Shown: positions 9,301 through 16,496, counted from the first letter of the stretch. The stretch: DNA of 19,714 nucleotides from Candidatus Nitromaritima sp. SCGC AAA288-L16 (GCA_000372225.1 AQTY01000031.1:1-19714); one strand, 5' to 3'. Notes: generated by a model from the sequence alone, not told the origin. A program made the numbers and translations.

Positions 9301-9744
9301 CTGTTTGAAATTACTGTGAATAATATTGACCCAATAATAGTAGCTGCCTCTCTTGTTTGTTCTTATCAATATATTGTCAGGGAGCTAGTAGGGCGAGTTA
9401 ATCTTGGGGGAGGAGCGTTAAAGACAGAAGGTGTAGATATAAAGAAATTATTGATAATAAACCCAGATAAAGTATCAGTTAAGCAAAGGGAAAATTTTAT
9501 ATCCGCTTTTAATATTATTTCAAAGCGTGAGGCTGGGGGTATCAATGAAGAGTTTGGTTTAAGAAAATCTTCCAAAGATACCCCTGTATTTGGCAATAAT
9601 TTTAGGGGCATTTCTTCTGATCGTTTGGCTTTAGATAATGTTGTTTTTGACTTGCTTAATTTTGATGATTCCAAAAAGAATGACCTTTATAAAAGTTCAT
9701 TAGAGCTTATAAATAATAGGTGTAATAGAAAAAGCAAGAATTAA
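6358..9744 (+). CDS. Eco57I-like DNA amino-methyltransferase with specificity region
   Basis: About 1128 aa from ATG 6358, which has GGGGA five bases upstream; a TTG at 6346 would overlap the helicase stop. Order of parts: an N-terminal domain (about 1-330) containing GSGLDVLIVQLKK and RARSMQRN, known to me only as the lead domain of methyltransferases paired with such helicases; GSGAYHT (about 396-402), the usual 'GAYYT' lead-in; motif I DPACGSGG at 461-468; GVDSDSSAVDLA; motif IV TSPPF at 637-641; and a C-terminal target-recognition region starting around 818 (KLGDVADVKFGIKTGANEFF), like Type I HsdS and Type IIG specificity domains. It should methylate an exocyclic amino group and also read the target for the complex. 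The S in motif IV is unusual for this adenine-N6 layout (NPPY/F is usual) and typical of N4-cytosine enzymes. Confidence 0.88.
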   Translation: MDKGSAKKLIRETFERSFKRDRFIYFVKNLLNKIDESGSTVLKGSHLLDSYKPHIESLEYVGSYEDAEGSGLDVLIVQLKKETSLERARSMQRNLISWYLSGGRSGALRDASLVAFVSPSESEWRFSFVKMDYSLVGGNEGRLRVEEELTPSRRYSYLVGKNEKSHTAQVQLLPLLENDEQGSSLAQIEEAFNIESVTKEFFKNYRDLFFKIKDSMGSKLKAGSVDEHEVDRFAKNFLGQITFLYFLQKKGWLGVNSDAEWGSGPKNFIRLLFSGKFKEYKFFHTEILSPLLYKALAKERASDYYADLKCRIPFLGGSIFSSSGEKFLSYSDISISNIQFSNSIKSPEGDVGTGIFDVFDRYNFTAKEDDPLEKDVAIDPELLGKVFEELVSEQEGSGAYHTKEKTINFMCGHGLSEYLKNSTDLPEGIVDSFQEVPTNLKISENQKEELLSAIKKIRFIDPACGSGGYLVSFLNRLTRLTVDIGGLNNKFDPNYRNSIEIEYLKNNIFGVDSDSSAVDLARLNICLSISINSTYPTKLPNLDYVIRCGDSLLGNCTVRKNDNQELFCNLALKHKKLRSEYFSNNSDDVSDLVEKLSSVEKNIRKIQGLSDRNGIIEWVSSFPDVFVLNSGFDIVITSPPFIRHERVDSIEKDNLAALYKDATTRRSDYYCYFFPRGIDLLKDGGIAVLLSSNSWLDTEYGLKLQKYLLEKSYIKAIFDSTNRFQFTSTGINATATLIHKTLPVNDDITKFVLLKGDIESALIDANLRREVDLTQKQLLGAGDKNNKAANAHLGGKWGGLYLRAPDVFVNFIHGSDKFLKLGDVADVKFGIKTGANEFFYLRPKEKDAVKKFSLNNKEDGHKIKLYNKAGWEGEIEACYLAPILTSPKDLKNLIPRLEDCKYFAFICPKSMGYLRKHNHNYALRYIEWGRRKGYHSRRTCQGRSLWWNLGSRTSPDIVWPMTHNDRLLIGMGNERILVDHNLFEITVNNIDPIIVAASLVCSYQYIVRELVGRVNLGGGALKTEGVDIKKLLIINPDKVSVKQRENFISAFNIISKREAGGINEEFGLRKSSKDTPVFGNNFRGISSDRLALDNVVFDLLNFDDSKKNDLYKSSLELINNRCNRKSKN

Positions 9745-9756
9745 GAGGTGGATTAT

Positions 9757-10974
9757 ATGAAGTATATAAGTTTGTTTAGTGGGATAGGAGGGCTTGAGCA
9801 CCCTTCATGTGATCCGTTTATTTGTTGCGAAATTGACAAAAGTTGTCACCCTGTGCTCTCTTCAAGGATGGAAAAAGTCAAGATAGTTAGCGATGTTGGA
9901 AAGTTTAATCCACCGAAAGCCGATGCTGTAGTTGGTGGATGGCCCTGCCAGGACATTAGCGTAGCTGGAAAGCAAGTCGGACTATCTGGTCAAAACTCAG
10001 GTCTTTTTTACCAACTGCTCAGGGTTGCACGCCAAGCTAAGGCAGAAACAATCGTAGCTGAAAATGTTCCCAACCTTCTTAGTATGGATAATGGTGCGGT
10101 ATTTCAACATGTATTGTCTGGTTTTGAAGATGCTGGATACAAATTTATTTCATGGCGAACAATCAATGCCAGAGAACTTGGTTTGCCGCATCAACGAAGG
10201 CGAGTTTTTATAATTGCCTCCAAAAATAAAAAAGTTGCGTTGCGTCTTCATCGACCCTTGGTATCTAAGGCTAGAAAAAGAAACATTAAGGATGAGCTGA
10301 AATGTGATGGTTTTTATTGGACCGCTGGCCTTCAATCAATTTGCTACAGTCAGGGTTTTTTACCAACATTAAAAGTAGGATCCTCCTTGTCGATTCCATC
10401 ACCACCAGCAATTTATTTCTCAAATTGCGTTAGGAAGCTTTCGCCGCAGGAATCTTTAAAGGCGCAGGGATTTAAGGTTTCTAATTTCAAGAAAGTTCTT
10501 CCAAAGGACATATACCGAATGACAGGAAATGCAGTTGCTGTCCCAGTGGGTAATTTTGTCATGGATTCTCTCACGGTTAAGGATGATATTGAGGTTGTGC
10601 CCACTTCGTTATTTATTGTTGGAAAGTATCCTGCATCCGGGTTTTCAGTGGACGGGTTTGCCCAAGAGAATCGACATCACCAAGCGAAATTATCCTCTAA
10701 TTTGAGTTCTATTGTAAACTTTAAGGACCAGGAGAATATGAGTGCTAGAGCTGCCGCTGGACTGGTTAAAAGATTGTGTAAGTCAAAATTGTATTGTCCT
10801 AATGATTTGATGCAGTTATTAGCTGTTGTTGGGGGTAATCTTATTCAACCTGATGATGTGGCTTGTGTGAAAATGTGGAAAGATAACACAAAGAATAAAA
10901 GCATAGATGACGATTCAACTCAATCCAACAGTATAGATTGTGGAGAATTAGATTCTAAAAGTTGTGGCACATAA
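9757..10974 (+). CDS. DNA (cytosine-5-)-methyltransferase
   Basis: A 405-aa C5-cytosine methyltransferase with its motifs in standard order: motif I LFSGIGGLE (6-14), motif IV GGWPCQDIS with catalytic C64, motif VI ENV (102-104), motif VIII QRRRVFIIA (146-154), motif IX RKLSPQESLKAQGF (226-239) and motif X MTGNAVAVPVGN (255-266). The target-recognition stretch between VIII and IX is short (about 70 aa), as in single-specificity enzymes. About 135 residues after motif X are extra and unassigned. ATG 9757 is preferred over GTG 9748 because AAGAGGTG precedes it at the right distance and the protein then begins directly with the family's first strand. The gene follows the amino-methyltransferase by 12 bases and is clearly part of the same operon. 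It may protect host DNA from the PLD-helicase enzyme or act as an independent partner. Confidence 0.93.
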   Translation: MKYISLFSGIGGLEHPSCDPFICCEIDKSCHPVLSSRMEKVKIVSDVGKFNPPKADAVVGGWPCQDISVAGKQVGLSGQNSGLFYQLLRVARQAKAETIVAENVPNLLSMDNGAVFQHVLSGFEDAGYKFISWRTINARELGLPHQRRRVFIIASKNKKVALRLHRPLVSKARKRNIKDELKCDGFYWTAGLQSICYSQGFLPTLKVGSSLSIPSPPAIYFSNCVRKLSPQESLKAQGFKVSNFKKVLPKDIYRMTGNAVAVPVGNFVMDSLTVKDDIEVVPTSLFIVGKYPASGFSVDGFAQENRHHQAKLSSNLSSIVNFKDQENMSARAAAGLVKRLCKSKLYCPNDLMQLLAVVGGNLIQPDDVACVKMWKDNTKNKSIDDDSTQSNSIDCGELDSKSCGT

Positions 10975-11506
10975 AATACTAAACTGTTTTAACAGAAAAT
11001 ATTATTGTGTTGTTTAATTAGTGAAATTATTGCTTTCTGAGTTTTGTTTTTTGAATTTAACGAATAGGCCCGAAGTGAGCTAAGGAACCGCAAGGCACAC
11101 CCCTCCCTACCGCCTTTTTCAAGTGCCCGCAAAAACTAGCCCTCACTCCTACATAAAATCTTCCTCTCCGTATATCCCGTGCGTAATTATTAATCACTTA
11201 GAATTCCTGCCCTTGTACTGCCAACAAGTCACTCCATAATTATTGCCTCTCATTATAAAAATAAGTATTCCCCACTGATTTCTTCCCGTATCCCCACTAC
11301 TAGATAATTCATTAATGAACGCAAGCCATAAAGCAAATCACATGACATACACACCTCCTGCCCCTGACTAGGTCTTGGGCGTGATGCCGTAGTATTTTTC
11401 TAAAAATGTTATCTCTTTTAATCAGAGAGGAGGGGGGATTGGTTTACCAATTCAATGGTGACTGATTGTGTTTGAATACGGATTTAGGTTTATTGAATAG
11501 TTTCAA
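10975..11506. other. Intergenic region between the methyltransferase and nuclease remnant
   Basis: No gene found in either strand over about 530 bases. It has a GC-richer patch (about 11,065-11,150, rich in CCGCAAGG, CACACCCCTCCCTACCGCC) that could fold but matches no RNA family I can recognise. A short perfect palindrome ATTGGTTTACCAAT lies at 11,438-11,451, after a run of G. I see no convincing terminator after the methyltransferase. Confidence 0.5.
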
Positions 11507-11734
11507 TTATCTGTTCACTAAGTCCAATGAGAAACTTATATTATATCTGTAAAAATCTATATTGGGCACTTCTTCAATTGCATTCATTAGTCCTCTGTCT
11601 TCTTCCGTAGCAATAATACAACCTTTCACATGCTCATCATTTACAGCAAGAGTTCTTCTTACATAGTTGATATATCTGAGTGTCTGGGCAACAGCAACAT
11701 CACTTGCTTTATCTCTCTTAAGTTCTAAAACCAT
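11507..11734 (-). pseudogene. NucS/DUF91-like nuclease, C-terminal fragment
   Basis: A 75-aa frame matching the C-terminal part of NucS-type PD-(D/E)XK nucleases: VLELKRDKASDVAV (E4 and K6 are the ExK of the active site), AQTLRYINYVRR (Q17, R20, Y21 of the QxxxY-like helix), GCIIATEEDRGL and a closing NIDFYRYNISFSL. A full domain needs the preceding strand with the catalytic Asp, which is missing: the codon two before the ATG is TAG and the sequence further upstream does not look coding. The cut falls next to the integrase end of the right-hand element. Either integration split the gene, or it was already a relic. Confidence 0.72.
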
Positions 11735-11759
11735 GAACTAAGTATATGTTATTCTTGAT

Positions 11760-11904
11760 TTATTTTGTCGAACCCATCCGTTCAAGTAGCAACATAATGT
11801 GGGGCCCAGTGTGGGGCTAGGAATACTCAAAAGGGGAAACCCTTGATAAACCAATGGGTTTTGGTAGAGTTTGGTAGACCGTGGGGTCACCATTTTTCAA
11901 TGAC
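11760..11904. other. Candidate attachment region next to the integrase
   Basis: This 145-base stretch lies just past the integrase stop, where attL/attP of such elements usually sits. It holds short direct repeats that could be integrase arm sites: TGTGGGGC at 11,798 and 11,810 with a related GTGGGGT at 11,881, and TTGGTAGA at 11,861 and 11,871 (10-base spacing). It also lies beside the truncation point of the nuclease fragment. The matching second att copy should be beyond 19,714, so the core cannot be defined here. Confidence 0.35.
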
Positions 11905-12966
11905 TTAGCAAATCCCACTTTTGGGTTGCATACCTTTTGCATACCCCGTATCGAATTTTAAGATCGCTTCCCGCCTCGTTTGATCCGTGAAATGACCATA
12001 TCTTTTTAGAAGCATATCCAACGAAGCATGACCCATAAAACTGGCAATCATCAATGGGTCAACTCCTGAGTTTAGCAAATGCGAACCAAAGAAGTGTCTT
12101 AGGTCTTTGGGGCGAATGTGCCAATCTACGGATGACTTGTTGCAAGCTCTTCTCCAATGTCGCTGAAGATTCTGCACTCTGTTAGCGTGAATATCTCCCT
12201 CAACTCGGAAAATTCGCCTATCTTGAAGTGAGCGAACTTTGCTTCGACTTTTTAGAATGTCTTCCACCATTTTAACCATCGGAATCTTTATTTTAATGGT
12301 GTCGGAATTGTGCATGGTTTTTCTTCTCTCCGTTCTAATCATCTTGGCTTTCATATCCACACTCAACCACTCTAATTTCAACACATCAGAAATATCCAAT
12401 CCTGTGTATGCCATAAAAGTGGCAACTTCACGATATTGATCTTGCAACAATGCGAGGATTTCGTGCAATTCCTCTTGAGTCAAAAAACGATCTTGGTAAA
12501 ATCCCTGATTGGAAAATCCGGACTGAGGTAATTTGTAGTCTTGGTTGCCCCTCTTTAAAATGCTTTGTAAGCAATACCGAATTTTCTTCACAGATTCTTT
12601 CGGCATATGGTCAATTTCAGCTAAGAAATCTTTGACCATACTTTTACCTGTTTCTTCATCAAATTTGATGATTTCATCAACCTTTAATTTGTCGAAGTAT
12701 GGTTTGAGATGAACTCGAACTCTTTGCTCTTGAGATATGTGATGTGGTTTTTCCATATCTCGTGTTGCTAACCATTCATCGGCACACTCTTCAAAGGTTT
12801 TTTTCCAACTGTTATATTCCCCCTTTCTAACTAAAGTTTTTAAATCGAGAAGTTTGTCTTCGGCTAACTTTGGATTAGAAGTTTCTAAACTATCTTGAAG
12901 ATAAACTCCCTTAACTTTGCAGTTGGCATAAAAAATATTGCCACGCAATCTCATGTGCTTCGGCAT
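11905..12966 (-). CDS. Tyrosine recombinase (phage/island integrase)
   Basis: A 353-aa integrase from ATG 12966, chosen because AAAGGAGAAATT lies directly before it; the frame also extends to an ATG at 13053 that has no ribosome site. Residues about 50-150 fit the SAM-like core-binding domain. The catalytic part shows YTGLDISDVLKLEW (residue 191 is D where the first catalytic Arg is expected), KDLRHFFGSHLL with R290 (K in place of the first His of HxxR), GHAS with H313, and RYGHF with the nucleophile Y323. The family breaks and rejoins DNA between an element's att and a chromosomal site. It is the last gene of the minus-strand element and marks its left end. The missing first Arg may be a subfamily trait or loss of activity. 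Confidence 0.88.
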   Translation of the reverse strand: MPKHMRLRGNIFYANCKVKGVYLQDSLETSNPKLAEDKLLDLKTLVRKGEYNSWKKTFEECADEWLATRDMEKPHHISQEQRVRVHLKPYFDKLKVDEIIKFDEETGKSMVKDFLAEIDHMPKESVKKIRYCLQSILKRGNQDYKLPQSGFSNQGFYQDRFLTQEELHEILALLQDQYREVATFMAYTGLDISDVLKLEWLSVDMKAKMIRTERRKTMHNSDTIKIKIPMVKMVEDILKSRSKVRSLQDRRIFRVEGDIHANRVQNLQRHWRRACNKSSVDWHIRPKDLRHFFGSHLLNSGVDPLMIASFMGHASLDMLLKRYGHFTDQTRREAILKFDTGYAKGMQPKSGIC

Positions 12967-13056
12967 AATTTCTCCTTTTTTTTGGAGATATACCAAAGCA
13001 TCCAATTTACGAGGCAAGTATATACGCTTATGTTTTTGGGTTTGCAAACTCATTTT

Positions 13057-13350
13057 TTAATTGCTTAGTTTCTCAACCGAACGGATGCAACCTATCGGGA
13101 TAATGCAAGCTCCATTGTAGTAAGGGTTTTTAGCGTCTTGTCTTTCAACATCACGCACCATAAATAGGTTTTGTTTTCCCATACCAAAAAAGACTGCGAT
13201 TGTCTGCACAGGTATCTCTTTGAAGACTTTTTCTGCATCATCTTCAGAGAACCAACTGGACGGACTATCGTCAAGATCCCCCGCATCAATCCAATCAATT
13301 GAAACTACATCACCACGCTTAAGTTTTTTTAGTGTCGCTTTTATTTTCAT
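13057..13350 (-). CDS. Conserved-looking hypothetical phage protein
   Basis: A 97-aa protein, starting MKIKATLKKLKRGDVVSIDW. The layout (a 'GDVVxIxWxDA' opening, an acidic middle with SSWFSEDDAEKV, then beta strands TIAVFFGMG and a GACIIPIGCIRSVEKL ending) resembles small beta-barrel proteins often found near P4-type primases and integrases in mobile elements. Its start lies within the end of the 69-aa gene (32-base overlap in another frame), a sign of coupled translation, and GGGGGA stands 12 bases upstream. Function unknown; perhaps an accessory of replication or excision. Confidence 0.65.
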   Translation of the reverse strand: MKIKATLKKLKRGDVVSIDWIDAGDLDDSPSSWFSEDDAEKVFKEIPVQTIAVFFGMGKQNLFMVRDVERQDAKNPYYNGACIIPIGCIRSVEKLSN

Positions 13351-13528
13351 CGTTAGCCGTTTCCCCCTGACAGCAGGGGTCTATATTGGTCTTGCAAAAA
13401 CTACATTGACCATGCCCATGAACGAACACGATCTCTGTACCTTTTTTAAAAGCGGGACAAAATCGTGTAACCTGCGTGTAACCATATAAATATTTATAAA
13501 ATATAGGTGTAACCGTTGTAACCATCAT
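13319..13528 (-). CDS. Small cysteine-rich (zinc-ribbon-like) protein
   Basis: A 69-aa protein with C24 and a cluster CSFCKTNIDPCCQG (residues 42-55), a likely zinc-binding knuckle pair. Two ATG codons in tandem (13528, 13525) follow AATAGGAA, which favours the second. The first codons contain two TGTAACC-type repeats (read as GGTTACA on the coding strand), so coding sequence and the candidate origin overlap. It sits between the primase and the 97-aa gene, as small zinc proteins commonly do in P4-like replication modules. A DNA-binding or regulatory role is inferred. Confidence 0.55.
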   Translation of the reverse strand: MMVTTVTPIFYKYLYGYTQVTRFCPAFKKGTEIVFVHGHGQCSFCKTNIDPCCQGETANDENKSDTKKT

Positions 13529-13668
13529 TTCCTATTGTTACTCCCTATACCTATTTATATTTTGATTTTTTTTATAATTATTTTTGACATATGTCCTACA
13601 GTGTAATTTCACGGTTACAATGGTTACGGTTAATAAATAAAACAACTTAGATGGTTACATCTGTAACC
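13465..13668. other. Candidate replication origin with TGTAACC/GGTTACA repeats
   Basis: Copies of TGTAACC on the plus strand lie at 13,466, 13,477, 13,508 and 13,517; the inverse GGTTAC lies at 13,613, 13,622 and 13,653, plus TGTAACC at 13,662. The last two form a perfect hairpin, GGTTACA-TC-TGTAACC (13,653-13,668). The two clusters face each other across an AT-rich core (13,524-13,612) with runs of T and TATAATTA. The region lies directly downstream of a P4-type primase-helicase. P4 replication starts at iterons bound by its alpha protein, so this is the expected kind of origin; the assignment is inference. Confidence 0.6.
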
Positions 13669-13674
13669 GTCATT

Positions 13675-15849
13675 TCAATTTGGTAGTTTAAAACCAATAT
13701 AATGCTTGGCTATTGAGCCATCGATCCTTCTTGCCTTCGATTTAAATTTTTTCATGGTCGTGTTGCCGAATCTTCTAGAGTCAAAATTGTCTGACAAGTT
13801 GATTTCATTTTCTCTTGCAAATTTCATGTAGTCATCGAATAGCAATCCAGTCGGGACGGTATCTTCTTCTTTTCCTGTAAATCGTGTTTCCACCCATAGA
13901 CTGGTGGGGTCGACTGCCGTTTTATAATCCTGAGTGGCTTCGACCACCGATTCTGGCATTCCAAGCCCTTCTTTTTGCCATTTAAGACATCCTTCTAAAG
14001 CCCAATTTAGGATGCCTGACATCTCTAAATGAAAAAGTGCTAAAAGTTGCTCTTGCGCAACTAATTTGTCGTCCGAAATTCTTACTTTAAATGGAACCTC
14101 GTGAATGCGATCCCAGATCGCCTGATCACGGACGGATGGATAAGGTCTTTGATTCACCGCCATGATTAATTTAAACTTGGGTATAAAACTAAAGTTCTCA
14201 CGATAAAGGAAACGGCAGGTTATTGGGTCGCCACCTGTTAGCTCTTTAATAAGCGTTGCGTCTAATACACCATTGTGACCAAGTTCACTAGTGGCGACTA
14301 ATCGGGCATCATGCAAACTTGCTAAATCATTTCGCACAGAGTCGCTTCTTTTGTCCGTAAAAGTTTGAGTGCTTACTGCTTTTGTGTAATCGCCTAATAA
14401 CTCGTGAAGAATACGAAGGAATGTACTCTTGCCATTGCGACCGTGCCCGTAGAAAATAAAAACTGCGCGCTCAGAAATAGATGCCGTCAAACAGTAGCCG
14501 ACAAGTTTTTGCAAATAGTCTTTAAGCTTTTCATCACTATTTGTAATGTCGTCAAGAAAACTTAAAAAGTTGTTACAAGTACCTTCGGGATTAAATTCGA
14601 CATTACTTGTTTGAGTTAGTAAATATTTTGAGTCGTGATCCATTAATTTCCCCGTCTTCAAATCAATCAACCCATTGGCACAACTAAATAAGTAATCTTC
14701 AGTATTAAAATCATTAAAACTTTTTTTCATAAACATTCTTGCTATTGCAATTACAGCATCCATATTTTTATTGGTTTCACATTTCTTGGCGAATTGGATC
14801 ATTTGTTGCCTGAGTGGATTTGCCATACCTGCTATGCTTTCCCATAATTCTTCGTTTAATTTATTTAATCTAAATTTAACGAGCGTGTCCTTTGTTGAAG
14901 ACTGAATGTTCCAACACTCACCGCCCCACGCCCCCCAAACATTTTGATCGTGGATATATTTAACTTCAGAGATAAATTTCTCGCTGAACGTTTTAGCCCT
15001 GTACTTTTCTGTTAAATAATATTCAATAGGCTGAATTACGCCTATATTACGGGCTTCTTCGGGTGTCCAAGAATTTATTGCCGAATTTAACATTGTTGTC
15101 ATTTCGCTTTCGTCTATAGGAGGAATACAATGATTAGTGTTTGCTAGGTTTGCTTTTCTATAAATTGATTTGATTGTTCCACCCTGTTGTATTAACTTCC
15201 CGATAAAACTAATCATTGAATCGTGACGCACACCTGCTGACACATCAGTAGTTCCGTTCCATCCTTGTAGTCGTCTTACCCCCGCAGGTGGAATATTTTT
15301 GGCAACCTCACAATTACCTCTTGCTCTTTCAAGAAGCCAATCGGGTACAGAAGCAAGCTTAATTTCATTTGGTTCATCATCCTGCCAACAATATTCATTA
15401 CCAGTTTCATGCAAACTAGGCGGGGCTACCACATAGCCAGAATTGCAACGAACATCAATTGCTGGAGCGATTTTTCCTGCACTGTCTTTAGCTCCACCTT
15501 CAGACGAACGAAAAAAATAATGCCGACCGCCACCGCCAGTTTGAGAGATGAGCGTATCTGGCAATGACCCGTGTTGATCTAATAATCGTTCTAGTTCTAT
15601 AAACCCGTTATGTTTTATATTCCCGTCTTCATCTTTTTTAATATCTATATCAAGAACGAAAAGATTACTTGGACCACAAGCAATACCAACTCCAAGATGA
15701 GGGTTTTTCTTATACCAATCTTCTATTTTTTTTATATCGGTGGTGCACTCTGTCGTCCATTTAACTGCAGGCCTTTTTCTTTTATTAACAGGGAATATCT
15801 TCCAACCTAAACTTGCATAAAGCTTTGCGTATTCAAGAACACTATTCAT
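13675..15849 (-). CDS. P4-type primase-polymerase / SF3 helicase
   Basis: A 724-aa replication protein. Residues about 5-175 are an archaeo-eukaryotic (prim-pol) primase: FVLDIDI with D67 and D69, GGGGRHYFF with H110, and IDVRCNSGYVVAPP with D132. The middle carries a D5_N-like block (FSCANGLIDLKTGKL, NVEFNP). Residues about 460-620 are the SF3 helicase: Walker A GHGRNGKST (467-475), ARLVATSELG, ELTGGD and FKLIMAVNQRP. This is the alpha-protein layout of satellite P4 and many phages and islands: it primes DNA and unwinds at its own origin. The start follows TTTTGGAAAG about eight bases upstream. The candidate origin lies right after its stop. This suggests that the element replicates on its own after excision. 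Confidence 0.92.
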   Translation of the reverse strand: MNSVLEYAKLYASLGWKIFPVNKRKRPAVKWTTECTTDIKKIEDWYKKNPHLGVGIACGPSNLFVLDIDIKKDEDGNIKHNGFIELERLLDQHGSLPDTLISQTGGGGRHYFFRSSEGGAKDSAGKIAPAIDVRCNSGYVVAPPSLHETGNEYCWQDDEPNEIKLASVPDWLLERARGNCEVAKNIPPAGVRRLQGWNGTTDVSAGVRHDSMISFIGKLIQQGGTIKSIYRKANLANTNHCIPPIDESEMTTMLNSAINSWTPEEARNIGVIQPIEYYLTEKYRAKTFSEKFISEVKYIHDQNVWGAWGGECWNIQSSTKDTLVKFRLNKLNEELWESIAGMANPLRQQMIQFAKKCETNKNMDAVIAIARMFMKKSFNDFNTEDYLFSCANGLIDLKTGKLMDHDSKYLLTQTSNVEFNPEGTCNNFLSFLDDITNSDEKLKDYLQKLVGYCLTASISERAVFIFYGHGRNGKSTFLRILHELLGDYTKAVSTQTFTDKRSDSVRNDLASLHDARLVATSELGHNGVLDATLIKELTGGDPITCRFLYRENFSFIPKFKLIMAVNQRPYPSVRDQAIWDRIHEVPFKVRISDDKLVAQEQLLALFHLEMSGILNWALEGCLKWQKEGLGMPESVVEATQDYKTAVDPTSLWVETRFTGKEEDTVPTGLLFDDYMKFARENEINLSDNFDSRRFGNTTMKKFKSKARRIDGSIAKHYIGFKLPN

Positions 15850-15888
15850 GTATTTTTTCTTTCCAAAATTTTTCCAAAATTCTAAAGG

Positions 15889-16014
15889 TTAACCAATTCC
15901 CGTATGCGATGGTGGAAAAGAATAACCGCTTACGGTTGTTGATGTTGATGCACTCATGTCACTCAGTGTTGCAGATACACCAAAATCATTCAGCATGACT
16001 CTAATATCTGCTGA
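15889..16014 (-). pseudogene. Fragment resembling a phage head-tail connector
   Basis: A 41-codon frame after a TAA, reading SADIRVMLNDFGVSATLSDM at its start. 'DIxVxLxDFGVxxT' is a common opening of small head-tail attachment proteins in lambda-like, GpA-type phages. The frame stops after 41 codons, whereas the family has about 100 or more; the first in-frame ATG is internal and has no ribosome site. It would normally stand after the capsid genes, which fits the two fragments upstream. The resemblance is by eye and short. Confidence 0.35.
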
Positions 16015-16022
16015 TTAATTCA

Positions 16023-16193
16023 CTATTTCTTGCCATTTTTAACCATTTTTGTTTCGGGTTTCCCGTCATAAGCCACTGCTTTTTCGATAGCCAATAGTAA
16101 ACCTCTATCTTTTTCAATGACTTCAGCGACATCACCCACTCCTTAATGCTTGCCCTCAATCGAGCAATCACGAGTTATTTTGACCTTAACCAT
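16023..16193 (-). pseudogene. Small phage protein with an in-frame stop
   Basis: ATG 16193 opens MVKVKITRDCSIEGKH, then TAA (16143-16145), and the same frame goes on GVGDVAEVIEKDRGLLLAIE to KMVKNGKK and TAG. Joined, the 56 codons read as one small basic protein of the kind found among phage head genes (pattern 'VKITR..xxxGKHxxVGDVxEV'). The break is one nonsense codon with no frame change, so a single base change (for example a serine or leucine codon to TAA) would explain it. AGGGG lies nine bases before the ATG. It points to decay of the phage structural region. Confidence 0.55.
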
Positions 16194-16253
16194 AAAATTC
16201 GCCCCTACTTTTAGAGATTCGAGCCTCTGAGAGCACTCTATTTTGCTTTTTTA

Positions 16254-16322
16254 TTATGAGAGCCTTGCCGTAGCACCCGAATAAAAATCTAGTGGTTCTG
16301 TTTCAGGAATTGTAATTGCCAT
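16254..16322 (-). pseudogene. Truncated phage protein start
   Basis: ATG 16322, after GTGGAGAACGC, opens MAITIPETEPLDFYSGATAR and ends with TAA after 22 codons. An 'ETEPxxFxxGxTxxW' opening is common in a small virion-region protein of GpA-type phages, normally over 90 aa. It sits directly after the terminator at 16,334-16,373 and before the broken gene at 16,193, which is a normal order around phage capsid genes. Short, hence tentative. Confidence 0.35.
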
Positions 16323-16333
16323 GCGTTCTCCAC

Positions 16334-16373
16334 AAAAAAAGCCGAAACCCCTCTAAGGAGGCATCGGCTTTTA
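16334..16373 (-). terminator. Rho-independent terminator of the small exported-protein operon
   Basis: On the minus strand AAAAGCCGA pairs with TCGGCTTTT around an inner CCTCC/GGAGG-type stem and a short loop, ending in seven T. It is strong and, because of the A run on the other side, could work in both directions. An open minus frame ending SIDIDGNQVDL stops right at the hairpin (TAA, 16,371-16,373); this may be the tail of a lost gene, such as a virion gene, that the terminator once served. Confidence 0.85.
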
Positions 16374-16453
16374 TAAATCGACTTGGTTGCCATCAATGTC
16401 GATACTTACACTTCTATGAAAATGGTATACACAACTTTTAGGTTATGCAACCC

Positions 16454-16481
16454 CTTGTTGTTAGATGTTCACAACAACAAG
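16454..16481 (-). repeat. Perfect 9-bp inverted repeat after the 87-aa gene
   Basis: CTTGTTGTT and AACAACAAG enclose a 10-base loop, 16 bases past the stop of the 87-aa gene. No T run follows on the minus strand, so it is more likely an mRNA 3' stabiliser or a protein site than a terminator; the true terminator lies further on at 16,334-16,373. Confidence 0.5.
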
Positions 16482-16496
16482 TTGGATTTTTCTGTC

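Noticed and set aside
10980..10995. CTGTT-TT-AACAG after the C5 methyltransferase as terminator
   Set aside because: The loop would be two bases and no T run follows; it cannot form a normal terminator.
11858..11897. A tRNA 3' end used as attachment site (TGGGGTCACCA followed by T5)
   Set aside because: The CCA-like end and T run are present, but no T-arm (GGTTCGANNCC) or acceptor pairing precedes it, so there is no support for a tRNA fragment.
13092..13298. A 68-codon minus frame inside the 97-aa gene
   Set aside because: It lies wholly in another frame of the better-supported 97-aa gene, has no ribosome site and an odd Lys/Thr/Leu composition: a shadow.
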